NCBI GenBank assembly: GCA_001915385.1
Contig: MNQK01000034.1
Span: 1 to 64,000, forward strand
Direction: 5' to 3'
Origin: Bacteroidales bacterium 52_46
Lineage (GTDB): Bacteria; Bacteroidota; Bacteroidia; Bacteroidales; Muribaculaceae
DNA: 64,000 nucleotides
The notes below the pieces were generated by a model, which saw only the letters and a list, made by a program, of their open reading frames with translations, searched no databases and was not told where the DNA came from. How positions within the stretch are numbered: position 1 is the stretch's first letter; every line of letters starts with the position of its first letter. Both the position numbers and the translations under genes were made by a program. Shown in pieces: positions 35,685 through 44,891 of the stretch.

Positions 35685-37778
35685 ATGAAGCATCGAATCC
35701 TTATATCAATTATTTGCGCCATCGGCGCATTTACAGCTATGGCTCAGTCTGAGACGACTGACACCATCAAGACACAGGTACTTGACGAGATTGTGGTCGA
35801 AGCCTCCAATCAGCGGACTTCTTCAAAGAGTTCTACCTACATTCCAATGTCGCGGCAAAAGAATGCAGCATCGGATGCTATATCGCTGTTGAGTCAGATG
35901 GCTATACCTCAACTCAGTGTTGACCCTGCAAGTCAAAATGTCAAGACGGTTTCGGGACAGGCTGTTTCTATATTTATAGACTATGTCGCTGCCTCTGCTC
36001 AGGATTTGAGCGGAATGCGCACCACTGATGTAAAGAAGGTCGAATATCTCGTTTATCCCACTGATCCGCGATTCAAAGGGGCACAATATGTCATTAATTT
36101 CGTGATGCAGAAATATGTGTGGGGCGGATATACCAAACTTCATGCTGACAAATGGTTCTGTGTCAATCGCTCGGAGGCCTCCGTATATTCAAAATTTGCC
36201 TACAAACGGATGACCTTTGACCTTTATGCGGATGAGATTTATCTGACAAATCGACACACCGGGACTCAGTCAACCGAAATATTTCATTTCCCCGATTTAT
36301 ACGGCAAAGGGCCGCAGACCGTTGAGAGAGTTTCCATTCCCACTGCTCTCCGTTACCGAAACAATAGCAATGACATAACGTTTCGTGCATTATATAATAC
36401 AGACAAGACACAAATTTCCAATACGCTTTCGTTGGCTTTCACCTCTATACCACGTAATAATGCCACAACATCACTGACGTATGCAAATGATTTCTTACCC
36501 GGCTCAACAGCTAAGTCAGCCGCCTCAAGCAACAGTTTCAGTCTCAACTATAATTTCGATATTTATCGTTCCTTCGGCGAGAAACTGGGTATGAACATAG
36601 AATCACGTTATAATTACGACCATAACACATCAAATTCGGATTACACAGACAATGATTTCCGTATTATCAATGATGCGAAAGAGTATATGCACTATGTGAG
36701 TGCCACGCCATGCCTTGTATGGAATCCCAATAATCATAACAGTCTGATGCCGTATATGCACGCTGAATATTCGACAACCAAAATAAATTATTTTGGAAAT
36801 TCGCCGTCGCATCAGGATTACGACATCTGGGGATATATGGCAGGTGTGAAATACACTTATCAGCAAAGCCAATGGTCTGCGGGCGGTCTTGTAGGCTGGG
36901 TATATGCTGACGTAAATCTTTCAGGCACACGAATAAGGGACAATTATCCACAAGGTAACGTATTCGGAACATATTCTCCCAACGATAAGAATCAGATTGA
37001 AGTAACATACGCTTTTGGCAAGCAGGTTCCCGATACTTACCAAAAGAGTCCCAATATGCTTCAGCAGGATGAATTGATGTGGTATGCCGGAACTCCGGGA
37101 CTTGACAACTATTGGAATCACAGGGCTGATGCTACATATACATGGCTTCCGAACAATAAATGGCAGCTTTCTCTGAATGGTGCTTATTTCATAGCAGACA
37201 GCCGTGTAACCTCTATTTATACTCCCACAGCTCCGAATGGCACGATGTTGCGGCAATATCTCAACGATGGCAATTTCAGCTGGACTACGGTAACGACAAA
37301 CGCCACTGCTAAATTTCTCGGAGGCAAACTAATTGCACGGGTTAGTCCCATGTACACGCACTATTCCACAACAGGCGAATATGCTCAAAAGATGGATGGA
37401 CTACAATGCACGGCACAACTCACATGGTATTTCGGCAATTTTTACCTTTTTGGATGGTATACGACTCCACGGAAAGACCTCAGTCAGACATCCGGAATAA
37501 AGGATAGGACACCATCACGCTATCAGATTCAAATTGGATATGGTAAAGGTGCTTGGAGAGCATCTGCAACAGCATATAATTTCCTTCGTTCAAGCTGGGA
37601 ATCATCCCGTGAGACACTTACAAGCCAATACTATCAGTTTGACAGACGCACTTATGGGACAGCACAGCATATGCGTTTCCAATTCTCCGTAACTTATACA
37701 TTTGGCTACGGCAAAAAGATACAACGTGGTGATGAAATCAGTGGCTCAGGTACAGGGCAGAGTGCAATTCTTAAATAA
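35685..37778 (+). CDS. TonB-dependent-receptor-like outer membrane barrel protein
   Basis: This outer-membrane protein of 697 residues has a signal peptide (MKHRILISIICAIGAFTAMA). Residues ~25-155 look like a plug domain (VLDEIVVEASNQR; DAISLLSQMAIPQLSVDPASQNVKTVSGQAVSIFID; DVKKVEYLVYPTDPRFKGAQYVINFVMQ). A long stretch of amphipathic beta strands follows, ending with QFSVTYTFGYGKKI near the C terminus. It lacks the N-terminal carboxypeptidase-like domain of many TonB receptors. It is clearly paralogous to the barrel at 42813-44882 along its whole length. Base composition is more A/T-rich than in the flanking housekeeping genes. The ligand is unknown. Confidence 0.82.
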   Translation: MKHRILISIICAIGAFTAMAQSETTDTIKTQVLDEIVVEASNQRTSSKSSTYIPMSRQKNAASDAISLLSQMAIPQLSVDPASQNVKTVSGQAVSIFIDYVAASAQDLSGMRTTDVKKVEYLVYPTDPRFKGAQYVINFVMQKYVWGGYTKLHADKWFCVNRSEASVYSKFAYKRMTFDLYADEIYLTNRHTGTQSTEIFHFPDLYGKGPQTVERVSIPTALRYRNNSNDITFRALYNTDKTQISNTLSLAFTSIPRNNATTSLTYANDFLPGSTAKSAASSNSFSLNYNFDIYRSFGEKLGMNIESRYNYDHNTSNSDYTDNDFRIINDAKEYMHYVSATPCLVWNPNNHNSLMPYMHAEYSTTKINYFGNSPSHQDYDIWGYMAGVKYTYQQSQWSAGGLVGWVYADVNLSGTRIRDNYPQGNVFGTYSPNDKNQIEVTYAFGKQVPDTYQKSPNMLQQDELMWYAGTPGLDNYWNHRADATYTWLPNNKWQLSLNGAYFIADSRVTSIYTPTAPNGTMLRQYLNDGNFSWTTVTTNATAKFLGGKLIARVSPMYTHYSTTGEYAQKMDGLQCTAQLTWYFGNFYLFGWYTTPRKDLSQTSGIKDRTPSRYQIQIGYGKGAWRASATAYNFLRSSWESSRETLTSQYYQFDRRTYGTAQHMRFQFSVTYTFGYGKKIQRGDEISGSGTGQSAILK

Positions 37779-37914
37779 TAGAACAGCAATTCATATTATA
37801 CAGGCACCTCGGCATTTATTTTATGTTTTTTCCTTTTGGAGTCGCAATACAGCCTACGCTATTATAAATCAAGCCGAAGGTCTCGACCGGAAGGCTTCAA
37901 TCGCATAATGCATT

Positions 37915-39186
37915 ATGAAACTAATAAAATATCTCATCTTCTTGCTCCCGTTTTTCTTTGTTGCCTGTGGCGATGATGAACCAGAGCAAAATTTATTTTC
38001 AATCGCCGTACAACTGGGCGGCGAGGGAGAAATCGCTATCGGTCAGCACGATTGCGAAATCACCATTAACGGTTATGGGCAGTATATCACCGTTGACCTA
38101 TTGGGCGACTTTGACTCGTTCCGCGTCGGTAACTCTATTCCTTCGTGGCTCATGGTAACAACCGGCGAGCACCGTATCAAAATTGCAGTTCCCGATATAG
38201 CGGGTACACCTACCCGCTCGTGTAAAATCGATTTTACTGTTTTCAAAGGCAAAGCACAAAACACCGGGTCAATTACCATAACACAAAATCCGATTACCTC
38301 CGAAGACTTGCGGAATCGTGAAAACCGCGCAATTAAGAAATACATCAGTCAATTCAGAGTAATTGATGCTGTCCCCGACGTCTAGGATATACAAACAGGC
38401 AGTGATGCACCGTATTATGAACTGGATGTAGACGGTAAAATTTATATGCAGGTTTTGAAAATAGGAAATGGTTCGGTGCCGGAATACGGAGATAAAATCT
38501 ATTTCCGTTTCGACCGCTATAATCTTATTTACTTTCTGGAGCACGGTCATCTCGGCGACCCTTCCGGGAATATCTCTGATATTTCGTTATCAGCTACTTC
38601 ATTCATTCTTAATGATGTAGATTCGCAATGGGGTTCTGCAATTCAAATGCCTATGTTGCTGGGGCTTCCGCTCGGTAGTGAGGTTTATCTTGTGGTAGCT
38701 TCCGATTTGGGCTTCACAAATGAAATAGCAAATATAACTCCTTTCCTGTATAAGGTTATGTACCTCCGGGACGAACAGATCGAGCCTTCTCCGGTTTACC
38801 TTACTTTTAGTCAGGCAGAGTGGATGAAATTTGGTGTCATTAGTATTGGCACTAATCGCTACTTTAATAAATCACAATCCTTGCCTGCAAATTTTACCTA
38901 TAAAGAAAATTTTGCCACAGGATTTGGGGGCATTCTCCTTGTTGGGGGTGTAGGCGGCGAACCATACGCCTACGATGCTTCATGTCCTAATGAGGGTGAT
39001 GCGTCGGTTGTTGTATCTGTAGACCGGAATACATTTGAAGCTGTATGCTCGAAATGTAAGAGCCACTATGAAGTCATCAACGGAACTGGGGTTTCAGTAT
39101 CAGGCCCTGCCAGCGAAAAGCATTATGTCCTTAAGCGATATAAATCCATCAAAAATGCAGATGGTGGATACACAATAACGAATTAA
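37915..39186 (+). pseudogene. DUF4827/Rieske-like lipoprotein split by one in-frame TAG
   Basis: The frame opens at 37915 with a signal peptide and lipobox (FFFVACGDDEPE), runs to TAG at 38383-38385, and continues in the same frame, with no further stop, to 39188. Without the TAG it would be a ~424-residue lipoprotein. The order is a BACON-like beta domain (~30-135), a DUF4827 domain (~140-270; matches the intact gene at 57430-58005 in APYY..D.....YMQV and IYFRF.RYNL.Y), and a C-terminal part with CP...C.KC.S.YEVINGTG, resembling a Rieske-type cluster site. The TAG aligns with a serine in the intact relative. This may be a recent null mutation, a sequencing error, or a recoded codon. Confidence 0.75.
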
Positions 39187-39315
39187 CAGGGGAACGCCTC
39201 CAGTTCAAAGCAAGCTGCGCCGTAAAAACTTAATTACGACACAGCCTCTATTTACATGTATCTTATATTTAACGATTTATTCAATCGTATTATTGCCGTT
39301 ATCCATTACTCCACA

Positions 39316-40407
39316 TTATTTTTTGGCGACGCTTTGCAGGAGGGCTATTTTACGCCATTGGTCTTCGGGCATGAATGATGATGTGTCGTAGGCGTCGTCA
39401 TTAATCATGAACCCGTCTGTAGGGCTGATACGTAGCCATGCAGGGGTGACCTTGGCAAGCACGCTGTCGATTTTATCCGTTATATTCTGGCGCGATTCGA
39501 GCTGCGGCTGCTTTACATCGACAACACCAAGTATCAGGCCTTTTCCCTCAGGGAAAGCAATCTCATGGTCACCGAGCAGATTGCATGCTGTAGCCGATTC
39601 GGCCATAAACGCGCTCAAGTTGGCATGGTTGAAGATTGCATTCACGATAAGCGGATGCAGATGACTGGCTTTACCAAAGCGCTCGGTGCAGTTTGCCTTT
39701 ATTGACAATATGCGCTCCATGTCGGCAGGCATATCGGCAAGCGCGTCGTCGTTGACTTTGGTAAGCATAGGCATGATTGACACAGGGTCAAGACCGCCCT
39801 GAAGCAGGCGCTTTAACTTGTCGTGGTCGCAGAACGTGTTCCACGACGTATCACGCAGTATGATACTACGGCAACCAAGTTCATAAAGTTGCTTTATCGT
39901 CAGACGATACGCCTCGGCAAGCTGGGCTGCAATGACCTGAATTGAATTCCCGTTGCTGTTGAGCATAATCCATACAAGCAGATGGGCGGGTGCGGGAAGT
40001 GTGACGCGCGCGGTCTCTCCAGGCTGCAACAGATTTTTCAGAAACCGGAATTGCTCAAATATAGGATGCTCGGGATTATAGACAATCTCCCCCTCTATCT
40101 CGGGTATAACAGTGCCAAGCTCAGTATCCTGCCAGATATGTCCGCTTTTCACGCACATACTTTCCACACCGTTAAGGCCGGTAAGAAAGTCGAGATCCCA
40201 TGACCTGCGACGCAGTTCGCCATCGGTTATGGCCGATAGTCCGGCCTTGCGCTGCTGCTCCACCAAAGCGACAATACTGTCATCTTCAATCTCTTTCAAT
40301 TCAGCGGCAGAGATTCTGCCTTCGGAATAATCGGCACGTGATTTTGCCAATTCAGCCGGAAACATGAATTGTCCGGCATGTTCCACTGCAATAGCTGTAA
40401 GTGTCAT
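39316..40407 (-). CDS. MetE-like methyltransferase homologue
   Basis: This protein has 363 residues and resembles the C-terminal catalytic half of cobalamin-independent methionine synthase (short archaeal/YxjG-type). It has GLSAITDGELRRRSWDLDFLTGLNGV, VTLPAPAHL, AEAYRLTIKQLYELGCRSIILRDTSW, and the C-terminal TPAWLRISPTDGFM. In related proteins zinc is held by an H-x-C motif (HVCRGN) plus Glu and Cys. Here the matching stretch reads SIKANCTERFG, so that motif is altered, and the reaction may differ from methionine synthesis. It has no signal peptide. A ~130-base structured leader precedes it. Confidence 0.8.
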   Translation of the reverse strand: MTLTAIAVEHAGQFMFPAELAKSRADYSEGRISAAELKEIEDDSIVALVEQQRKAGLSAITDGELRRRSWDLDFLTGLNGVESMCVKSGHIWQDTELGTVIPEIEGEIVYNPEHPIFEQFRFLKNLLQPGETARVTLPAPAHLLVWIMLNSNGNSIQVIAAQLAEAYRLTIKQLYELGCRSIILRDTSWNTFCDHDKLKRLLQGGLDPVSIMPMLTKVNDDALADMPADMERILSIKANCTERFGKASHLHPLIVNAIFNHANLSAFMAESATACNLLGDHEIAFPEGKGLILGVVDVKQPQLESRQNITDKIDSVLAKVTPAWLRISPTDGFMINDDAYDTSSFMPEDQWRKIALLQSVAKK

Positions 40408-40545
40408 AGCTCCTTATAATTATTGTACCTTTGAAAAATCAAGTTATACGGGAAATCTCTCCGAAGCAGACTGATAAACGATACCCGACCGCTACAAAGT
40501 CTAAGGCATCCCTCCTTAGTGTTCCCTTTGCGGCTGCAAATTAAC
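40408..40545 (-). promoter_or_regulatory. Candidate structured leader RNA of the MetE-like gene
   Basis: On the minus strand a near-consensus promoter (CTTG, 21 bases, TTAATTTG ending near 40538) would give a leader of over 120 bases. The leader holds a perfect hairpin CTAAGG-AGGGATG-CCTTAG (40501-40519) and a TTGA-TTTT-TCAA hairpin (40431-40442). CGGG/CCCG segments and the ACTTTG/CAAAGGT segments could also pair. No coding frame is present. It does not match the riboswitch classes I can recall (SAM-I, SAM-II, cobalamin, THF). A cis-acting RNA controlling the MetE-like gene is an inference. Confidence 0.45.
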
Positions 40546-40649
40546 GAAAAATTTCCGTAATTACCAAGGCTTTCCCGCTCCAATTATATCTCAACAATCG
40601 CATAGGCAACAAAACGCACTGACTATAACCACGATACAAATTAAAATTA

Positions 40650-41330
40650 TTATTTCTGAACAGTGAGCATATAACCTAAGCCACGCTGATTGAGCAATGA
40701 TATTGAGGCATCGTAACGGAGTTTATGACGGAGCTTGTGTATGAATCCATGCAATGAGTTGCGGCTGTAAGGATCGTCGCGCTGCCATATAAGTTGCATA
40801 AGCGTTGAGGCATCTACCGTCTGACCGACATTCACAATAAGCTCCTTCAGTATCTTCGCCTCTATTAGCGATAGTTCTGCGCTATCCACTCCGGAATACG
40901 TGAGCATTTGTGTCGACATGTCCAACATATATTCGCCGATTTCAAAACGATAATTTTCCACATTGACATTTTTACGAAGAAGCGCCTTGATGCGGACTAT
41001 CAGTTCAAGCATTTTGAACGGCTTTTTCAGATAGTCATTAGCGCCAAGTTCAAACCCCTCCACAATATCGTCAATCTCCGACCTTGCTGTCAGGAACAGT
41101 AAAGGTACATTCCTGTCAATCTGTCTGATTTTCCGCCCCATCTCAAAGCCATCCATACGCGGCATCATCACATCGGCCACAATAAGGTCAGCGCCATAAC
41201 GGGTAAATTTCCGTAATCCCTCCTCTCCATTTCCGGCTGTGAGCACGTCAAAACCATCACGTTGCAGTGTATCCGATACTATCATAGTCAGGGTGGCATC
41301 ATCTTCCACCAATAATATCCTGTTGTTCAT
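40650..41330 (-). CDS. OmpR-family response regulator
   Basis: This two-component response regulator has 226 residues. The receiver domain has the acidic pocket VEDD, the phospho-acceptor aspartate in DLIVADVMMPRMDG, the conserved T in LFLTARS and lysine in YLKKPF. The C-terminal winged helix (residues ~130-226) is of the OmpR/PhoB type (NVGQTVDASTLMQLIWQRDDPYSRNSLHGFIHKLRHKLR). It shares one base with the end of the histidine kinase gene upstream, so the two are translated as a unit. Likely binding sites, three TAAGAC boxes, lie upstream of the divergent barrel gene at 42813. Confidence 0.95.
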   Translation of the reverse strand: MNNRILLVEDDATLTMIVSDTLQRDGFDVLTAGNGEEGLRKFTRYGADLIVADVMMPRMDGFEMGRKIRQIDRNVPLLFLTARSEIDDIVEGFELGANDYLKKPFKMLELIVRIKALLRKNVNVENYRFEIGEYMLDMSTQMLTYSGVDSAELSLIEAKILKELIVNVGQTVDASTLMQLIWQRDDPYSRNSLHGFIHKLRHKLRYDASISLLNQRGLGYMLTVQK

Positions 41331-42685
41331 TATTTATTGAATGTGATTGTAAATTTGCTCCCTTTCCCCGGCCTACTTTCCGCCTCAATGCTCCAGCCAT
41401 GCTTGTCGACAATCGACTTGACATAGAACAAGCCTATGCCATACCCGTGCACGTCACTTCTGTTGCCTGTCGGTACACGATAGAATTTATTGAATATATA
41501 GGGTAACGATTTGGCGGGAATTCCAATACCGTTATCTGACACGGATAGCTTCGTCCTGTCTGCCGTTATCATCACGGACACTACATTACCGTTTACCGGA
41601 CTGCCCTCGGCATCGCGGGAATACTTGATGCTGTTGTCAATGAGATTACATATAACATTTGAGAAATGACTCGGGTCGGCATCAACCTCGGCATCTTCGG
41701 GGCAGTCGAGGGTTATTTCGCACGGACAATCAGCCTTTAGTTTCTGTTGCTCGATGACTGAGGTCAGAAACGTATGCAGATTTATTTTCTCTTTTGCCAT
41801 TGACAAGTGTTTTCGGCGCTCCATGCTCATGGCAAGGATATTCTCAACCAGTCCGGCAAGTTTTGAGAGTTGCTCAAGGGCTGCCGTAAGATATTTCCTT
41901 GTCCGCTCCTCATCCTTACGGTCGGGGAACTGGAGCAACGCGTCATTGGCTGCGTATGCAATTGCAATGGGAGTCTTTAATTCATGCGTCATGTTATTGG
42001 TGAAATCATCTTTCATTTCCTCGATTGTACGAAGCCGCCGGATAACGTGAAGCAGATACCAAAAACCGAATGTAAGCGCAAGAGCGATAAGGATAGAGGT
42101 GGCAATCACACCTTTCATCTCCCTCAGGATATTCTTTGTCAAAGGTGATATATATGCATAATATGTCAGCTTGCCGTTGACACGGTATTCAATTTCCCAT
42201 AAATCGGAAGGATATTCGAATACCTCACCGGGAGCGACAATATGGACATATTCCGGATAATATCCTGAAAAACCAAGGTCGCGCCGGAAAGCCTCTTCCA
42301 TATTTGAAATATCTGGACTGCCCAGACGATTGCCATAAAATTCATGAAGATGGTTCGTTATTTCTGAAATTATCTGCTTGTCGACACGCCTGTATCCCTG
42401 CGAATATCCCGATTTACGCAACTCTTCCGCGGTCGTAGCCGTTCCGGTATCCGATTTTACAAGACCAAGTTCTATCACGACAACACCATTCTCGTCGGCA
42501 AGTCCCGCATCGACGATACGGTCGACAATCTCGATCTGGTCGGCACGGCTCAGACATTGTCTGACATCATCTATATACCGCTCTTTTATGGAATCATAAA
42601 GTTGCACCATAAAAATCACGTTGGCCGCGAACAGCAACGTGACAAAGATGCGCATAACGGTAAGTATCATCTTAAAACGTTTCAT
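41330..42685 (-). CDS. Sensor histidine kinase
   Basis: This membrane-bound histidine kinase of 451 residues is the partner of the response regulator that follows it. It has an N-terminal membrane helix (residues ~8-28), a periplasmic sensor of ~155 residues, and a second helix at ~190-210 (GVIATSILIALALTFGFWYLL). The dimerisation box holds the phospho-acceptor histidine in NMTHELKTPI. The HATPase domain has N (CNLIDNSIKYS), G1 (VSDNGIGIP) and G2 (VHGYGIGLFYVK) boxes. The signal is unknown. Its gene is divergent from the barrel gene at 42813. Confidence 0.94.
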   Translation of the reverse strand: MKRFKMILTVMRIFVTLLFAANVIFMVQLYDSIKERYIDDVRQCLSRADQIEIVDRIVDAGLADENGVVVIELGLVKSDTGTATTAEELRKSGYSQGYRRVDKQIISEITNHLHEFYGNRLGSPDISNMEEAFRRDLGFSGYYPEYVHIVAPGEVFEYPSDLWEIEYRVNGKLTYYAYISPLTKNILREMKGVIATSILIALALTFGFWYLLHVIRRLRTIEEMKDDFTNNMTHELKTPIAIAYAANDALLQFPDRKDEERTRKYLTAALEQLSKLAGLVENILAMSMERRKHLSMAKEKINLHTFLTSVIEQQKLKADCPCEITLDCPEDAEVDADPSHFSNVICNLIDNSIKYSRDAEGSPVNGNVVSVMITADRTKLSVSDNGIGIPAKSLPYIFNKFYRVPTGNRSDVHGYGIGLFYVKSIVDKHGWSIEAESRPGKGSKFTITFNK

Positions 42686-42736
42686 ATCAGCGCAAAATTA
42701 CTAAAAAATGACATTCAAAATCCGCACAATCCCAAA

Positions 42737-42777
42737 GATTAAGACTAAATAAGACAACGTAAGGTCTGATTAAGACT
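42737..42777. promoter_or_regulatory. Three phased TAAGAC boxes
   Basis: TAAGAC occurs at 42740, 42750 and 42771, start to start 10 and 21 bases, that is one and two helical turns. The outer two are within the longer direct repeat GATTAAGACT (42737 and 42768, 31 bases apart). This spacing is typical of OmpR-family regulator sites. They lie between the kinase gene start and the barrel gene start. Confidence 0.55.
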
Positions 42778-42812
42778 GCAAGCAATAATTTCGCCGTAAA
42801 TAACTGTTCAAA

Positions 42813-44882
42813 ATGAAACATTATATGATATTATCGTTGATGACGCTCCCTTTTGTGGCGGCATCACAGACTGCGGAGACTGACTCCGTAAAAGCGAGGG
42901 AACTCGACGAGATAACCGTAGTGGCTGACATGCAGCGAACAAGTCCGAATAAAACTGTCTACATGCCTTCGGGCAAACAGAAAGCCGCAGCTTCCGACGG
43001 CATCTCTTTACTTGCACGTATGAATATCCCGCAACTGAGTGTAAATCCGATTGCCGGAACCGTAAGCACTGCCGACAATCAGGGTGTGAGCATATTCATA
43101 AACTATCATCCTGCCACCGATGAGGATATAAGCGGTATTAATCCGATTGATGTGAAGAGAGTCGAGCATCTCGATTTCCCTGCCGACGCAAGATTTCTCC
43201 ACGCACAGCATGTGGTAAATTTCATCACGCAGGCATATACACATGGAGGGTATACCAAACTGAACGCAAAACAACGCTTCATGATACGCAGCGGTGAGGG
43301 CGCCGTATATTCAAAATTCGCCTGCCGACAGATGGAATATGACCTGATGCTTTCGGGAGATTACGACTATAATTCCAATATCGGCTCTCTTTCCGACGAA
43401 ACTTACAGGCTGCCTTCTGCTATAGTGAAACGGAAAAGCGCCACTACCGACAGCCATTATCGCCAACGGGGCATCTACGCTGCCATGCGCGCGTCATGGA
43501 ACAAAAATGAGAATTTCTCATTCCGTAACCTCATTTCCTATCGCGGCATAAATACGCCGGAAAACTATACATCGGGGCATGTCGACTTTTCCGGCCTTTA
43601 TCCTTCGGGCACATACATCTCTGACGCTCCGTCAGCTAACAAAGCAATCGGATGGGACAGCGAACTTTTTGCCATTCTGGGCAAAGGCTGGTCGCTCAAA
43701 GGAAATATCGAAGCTGAGTTCCGCAATAACACTACATCCGAGAATTATGTCGCGGTAAACTCTTCAATAGAAAATCATGCAAAGGAAAAATTTTGGTGGC
43801 TGAGGGGTACGGCACAAGTCAATAAATCCCTGTCTGAAAAAGTTTCGCTGTTCACAAGCATCTCGTCGGGAATCGGCCGCACTAAAATCGACTATACCGG
43901 CTCGAGCAATGCAATAAACCGTTTCAGGCAGACATTCACCGGCATTTACGTGGGGACAGCATTGAATCTCAATAAGGTGTCCGGCAGTATTGACGGTGGC
44001 TTCGCATTTGAATCCAATTATATCAACGGGAAAACCATGCACGACCGTTATCCGTTCACCCACATCAACGTGCAGTATGCGCCTAATCAGAAGCATTCAT
44101 TGGGCCTTTGGTTTCAATATGCCACTTTTTCGCCGGACGCCGCGATGAAAAATCCCAATATAATCCGGCAGTCGGAAATAATGTATATAAGCGGCAATCC
44201 CGATTTAAAATGTGCCCGTAATGTTACGGCAAATATAAACTATACATGGCTGCCCGACAATAGATGGCAGATGTCGGCTTACGCGTTATTATTCCGAATA
44301 GCCAACCGACAGATTGCTGTATATACGCCCGACGCTCCTGAAGGAATGATGCTGAAAAAATATCAGAATGACGGCGACTACAACCACGGACAGATCGGGG
44401 CAACCCTGACCGGAAAATTTCTCGAAGGCAACCTCTCGTTTTCGGCCGCCCCGCGACTGTTGCTCTATAAAACGACCGGAAGCAACAGCATATCGCACTA
44501 TCCGTTCACTGCAACAATAAATGCGGACTATTATCTCAGGAAATTCTCTTTCAATGTATATTGGTCCTCCGGCAGCAGCTATGTCGACGGCGAAACCGCA
44601 TATCTGCGCAGAATGCCGGCAAGTTACTCCATAGGTGCAGCCTGGGCGGCAAAGGGATGGAATATTCAACTGTCTGTCATAAATCCTTTCCGGTCATCAT
44701 GGGAAATCAGCAAAGACACATTACGCACGAAATGGTACGACAGCACAATCACGCAATTAGGCTCAGATTATCACCGCCGCATCTCACTCAGCATCACATA
44801 CACATTCAATTACGGAAAGAAAATCAGCAACAGCGGTGAACTGACCGGAGAAAAGAATATCTCAACATCAATCCTACGGTAA
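42813..44882 (+). CDS. TonB-dependent-receptor-like outer membrane barrel protein
   Basis: This outer-membrane protein has 689 residues and a signal peptide (MKHYMILSLMTLPFVAASQ). The plug-like N-terminal region (ELDEITVVADMQRTSPNKTVYMPSGKQKAAASDGISLLARMNIPQLSVNP; DVKRVEHLDFPADARFLHAQHVVNFITQAY) and strand-rich barrel match the protein at 35685-37778 block by block, down to the end TFNYGKKISNSGE. It lacks the carboxypeptidase-like N-terminal domain. It is divergent from the two-component genes, with phased TAAGAC boxes between, so it is a likely target of that system. The cargo is unknown. Confidence 0.82.
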   Translation: MKHYMILSLMTLPFVAASQTAETDSVKARELDEITVVADMQRTSPNKTVYMPSGKQKAAASDGISLLARMNIPQLSVNPIAGTVSTADNQGVSIFINYHPATDEDISGINPIDVKRVEHLDFPADARFLHAQHVVNFITQAYTHGGYTKLNAKQRFMIRSGEGAVYSKFACRQMEYDLMLSGDYDYNSNIGSLSDETYRLPSAIVKRKSATTDSHYRQRGIYAAMRASWNKNENFSFRNLISYRGINTPENYTSGHVDFSGLYPSGTYISDAPSANKAIGWDSELFAILGKGWSLKGNIEAEFRNNTTSENYVAVNSSIENHAKEKFWWLRGTAQVNKSLSEKVSLFTSISSGIGRTKIDYTGSSNAINRFRQTFTGIYVGTALNLNKVSGSIDGGFAFESNYINGKTMHDRYPFTHINVQYAPNQKHSLGLWFQYATFSPDAAMKNPNIIRQSEIMYISGNPDLKCARNVTANINYTWLPDNRWQMSAYALLFRIANRQIAVYTPDAPEGMMLKKYQNDGDYNHGQIGATLTGKFLEGNLSFSAAPRLLLYKTTGSNSISHYPFTATINADYYLRKFSFNVYWSSGSSYVDGETAYLRRMPASYSIGAAWAAKGWNIQLSVINPFRSSWEISKDTLRTKWYDSTITQLGSDYHRRISLSITYTFNYGKKISNSGELTGEKNISTSILR

Positions 44883-44891
44883 TATCATACC

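Noticed and set aside
37702..37908. Frame of 68 codons between the barrel gene and the split lipoprotein
   Set aside because: It begins inside the barrel gene in another frame and shows no domain or signal sequence.
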